From Gammaproteobacteria bacterium (GTDB lineage Bacteria > Pseudomonadota > Gammaproteobacteria > UBA6429 > Thiohalophilaceae), in contig JAADGZ010000239.1 in NCBI GenBank assembly GCA_013152045.1, positions 1 to 7,516 of the forward strand: a DNA stretch of 7,516 nucleotides. Direction: 5' to 3'. This document shows positions 6,441-7,516 of the stretch, in pieces (the first letter of the stretch is position 1; each line of letters starts with the position of its first letter). The notes under the pieces were generated by a model. The model worked only from the letters and a program-made list of their open reading frames with translations. It was not told where the DNA came from and searched no databases. The translations under genes and the position numbers were made by a program.

Positions 6441-6481
6441 GTAGGATGGGTAGAGCGAAGCGAAACCCATCGGCGGATTAC
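6441..6481. repeat. REP-like GTAG palindrome with truncated partner
   Basis: GTAG at 6441-6444 is followed by GATGGGT (6445-6451) and, 13 bases on, its exact complement ACCCATC (6465-6471). The tip contains GCGAAGC (6455-6461), a sequence known to form an unusually stable DNA mini-hairpin. A GTAG tetranucleotide next to an imperfect palindrome is the layout of REP elements moved by RAYT (TnpA-REP) transposases, and sequences of this kind recur in gammaproteobacterial intergenic regions. GGCGGATTAC at 6472-6481 looks like the start of a second REP type cut off before its return arm. No transposase gene is present here. Confidence 0.6.
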
Positions 6482-6490
6482 AACTTAATA

Positions 6491-6520
6491 CCCCGCCCGC
6501 TTGCGGCGGGGTTGTTTATT
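6491..6520 (+). terminator. Probable intrinsic terminator between ccoP and ccoG
   Basis: CCCCGCC at 6491-6497 pairs with GGCGGGG at 6505-6511. An alternative fold pairs CCGC with GCGG inside a CCCCG/CGGGG stem, around a TT loop. The T-rich run TTGTTTATT follows at 6512-6520. The stem is very GC-rich and the run has two non-T bases, so termination should be good but perhaps incomplete. It would end ccoNOQP transcripts before the small gene and ccoG. Confidence 0.65.
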
Positions 6521-6543
6521 CATAGATTATCGCAGGTGTTAAA

Positions 6544-6657
6544 ATGGACACAGTTGCAATTTTTTCTATATTAGCCGTTAGTGGCACAATCATTGTTATC
6601 GTTTTTTTAGCTATCCGCATTCTGAAACTGATCAACTCAACGCATTCCGAGGATTAA
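6544..6657 (+). CDS. 37-residue single-span membrane peptide, cbb3-linked by position
   Basis: This ORF runs from ATG 6544 to TAA 6655-6657, with AGGTG at 6534-6538 placed 5 bases upstream. The peptide begins MDTVAIFSILAVSGTI and continues IVIVFLAIRILKLIN, a continuous hydrophobic helix over about residues 4-28. It ends with a short polar tail, STHSED. The positive charges (Arg, Lys) after the span suggest an N-out, C-in topology. I do not recognise a named family. P. stutzeri cbb3 has an extra single-span subunit of about this size, CcoM, and other oxidases have CydX-type peptides, so a small oxidase or assembly subunit is a reasonable guess from size, topology and place between ccoP and ccoG. 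I cannot claim sequence similarity to CcoM. Confidence 0.6.
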   Translation: MDTVAIFSILAVSGTIIVIVFLAIRILKLINSTHSED

Positions 6658-6673
6658 ATTCGGGTGCAGTGAA

Positions 6674-6788
6674 ATGAATAAAAAGGGCGTTGTCAGCCAC
6701 TGGCCTATTGAAAAATCGACTGATTTTTTTCGCCATACTGTTTAGCTGCTCGGCTGTTTTAAGCAGCGCGTATGGGAGTAAATTTTGA
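6674..6788 (+). other. Possible small secreted or lipoprotein-like peptide, frameshifted
   Basis: From ATG 6674 (weak GGGTG at 6662-6666) the frame reads MNKKGVVSH and stops after 23 codons at TAG. If one G of the GGG at 6685-6687 is removed, the ATG joins the next frame: MNKKALSATG, then LLKNRLIFFAILFSCSAV and LSSAYGSKF, stopping at TGA 6786-6788, which overlaps the ccoG start. That version has the shape of a signal peptide or single membrane helix, with a basic head, a hydrophobic core and a small-residue end. A TTG at 6690 could also start it without a shift, though no ribosome binding site is well placed for that. This could be a broken micro-gene, a sequence error, or chance hydrophobic coding in T-rich DNA. 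Confidence 0.25.
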
Positions 6789-7516
6789 GTAAAGATGAAC
6801 AACATAGTATTGAAAGTTCTATCTATGATGAACTAGGCAGTTGGCATGTTAATACCGGCGAGAAGACTATTCACGCCAAGCGTATGCCAGGACGTTTTCG
6901 TCGTCTGAAGAATATGACTTCGCTAGTTTGGCTGATTTATTTTTTTGGCCCCTACCTGCGTTTTGGTGATCGGCAAGCAATTCTTTTGGACATTCCAAAT
7001 CGGCAGTTTCATTTTTATGGGGTTACTATTCTGCCCCAAGATGTCTGGATTCTGTCCTTAGTGTTACTCTTCTTTGCCATTTTACTGGCCGCCGTCACCT
7101 CCACGATTGGGCGGGCCTTCTGCGGTTATTTTTGTTTCCAGACCATTTGGACCGATGCCTTCACTTGGATAGAAGAAAAGCTGGAAGGTAAACCTGCTGC
7201 ACGCTACAAGCTGGAACAAAGTCCCTGGACACCGCATAAATTTCGCCTGCGCGTAATGAAGTATTTTTTATGGTTGTTGATCTCGGTATTTACCGGCATC
7301 AGCTTTGTCGCCTGGTTTACCGATGCACACCAGCTATGGCTTGATTTGTTCACCTTGCAGGTAGGCTCGACGGCTTTAATCGTGATTGCCCTGTTTACCG
7401 GCGGCACCTTTCTGCTTGCCGGTTTTATGCGAGAACAGGTTTGTTTCTGGCTTTGCCCCTATGCGCGCATCCAGGGCGTGATGTATGACAGTGAAACCAT
7501 CTTGCCGACCTATGAT
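6785..7516 (+). CDS. ccoG: Cytochrome c oxidase accessory protein CcoG (FixG/RdxA family), 5' part
   Basis: CcoG is a membrane iron-sulfur protein with cupric reductase activity that supports copper delivery and maturation of cbb3 oxidase. The start chosen is TTG 6785, with GGGAG at 6774-6778 six bases upstream; no in-frame ATG occurs before Met34. The 244 codons seen run off the window in frame. Seen in order: a soluble head with SIYDELGSWHVN, a basic RFRRLKN stretch, a membrane span near 45-56, the block FGPYLRFGDRQAILLDIP, a span near 87-105, the cysteine motif GRAFCGYFCFQTIWTD (Cys113, Cys117), further spans near 160-178 and 195-213, and REQVCFWLCPYARIQG (Cys220, Cys224). The ferredoxin-like 4Fe-4S domain and C-terminal periplasmic domain would lie beyond the window. 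Its place after ccoNOQP is normal, but here a terminator and a small gene intervene. Confidence 0.95.
   Translation, partial: MSKDEQHSIESSIYDELGSWHVNTGEKTIHAKRMPGRFRRLKNMTSLVWLIYFFGPYLRFGDRQAILLDIPNRQFHFYGVTILPQDVWILSLVLLFFAILLAAVTSTIGRAFCGYFCFQTIWTDAFTWIEEKLEGKPAARYKLEQSPWTPHKFRLRVMKYFLWLLISVFTGISFVAWFTDAHQLWLDLFTLQVGSTALIVIALFTGGTFLLAGFMREQVCFWLCPYARIQGVMYDSETILPTYD

Noticed and set aside
6362..6574. 70-codon ORF containing RMGRAKRNPS
   Set aside because: It reads straight through the REP-like palindrome and the terminator; GRAKRNPS is the kind of peptide such repeats spell by chance. Its end also overlaps the better 37-codon gene.

Overview
The window looks like chromosomal DNA from a gammaproteobacterium of moderate GC content. 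This rests on three things. The biotin genes run bioF-bioH-bioC-bioD, with BioH acting alongside BioC. The cbb3 oxidase proteins resemble those of Pseudomonas stutzeri and Vibrio from memory. A GTAG-type REP-like palindrome sits in one gap. I cannot name a genus. All genes lie on the + strand.

Region 1 (1-2672) is the end of a tightly packed biotin operon: the C-terminal 108 codons of bioF, then complete bioH, bioC and bioD. Each gene overlaps the next by 4-8 bases, so translation is probably coupled. BioC methylates malonyl-ACP to prime pimelate synthesis, BioH removes the methyl ester from pimeloyl-ACP, BioF makes KAPA, and BioD closes the ureido ring to give dethiobiotin.

Region 2 (2673-3130) is a 458-base gap. 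It holds two AT-rich palindromes, a plausible sigma70 promoter with an inverted repeat at its -35 position, a doubtful 54-codon ORF with a good ribosome binding site, and a second inverted repeat close to ccoN. I found no FNR/ANR box of the TTGAT-N4-ATCAA type, although such boxes commonly control cbb3 operons.

Region 3 (3131-6333) is ccoNOQP, encoding the cbb3 high-affinity cytochrome c oxidase, a proton-pumping terminal oxidase for microaerobic respiration. ccoN is broken by a frameshift at about 3400. The spacing of its metal ligands points to loss of two bases, probably one TG of a TGTG pair. Everything else in the gene is intact, so this is either a very recent mutation or a sequence error.

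Region 4 (6334-6784) separates ccoP from ccoG. It has a strong hairpin, a REP-like palindrome lying between a half copy and a full copy of a terminator-like hairpin, a 37-codon single-span membrane peptide gene with a good ribosome binding site, and a possible second small secreted or membrane peptide that would need a 1-base correction.

Region 5 (6785-7516) is the first 244 codons of ccoG, a membrane iron-sulfur/copper assembly protein for the oxidase. It continues past the window.

No tRNA, rRNA, CRISPR array or insertion sequence was seen. The least explained parts are the membrane micro-gene between ccoP and ccoG, the nested palindromes before it, and the ccoN frameshift.
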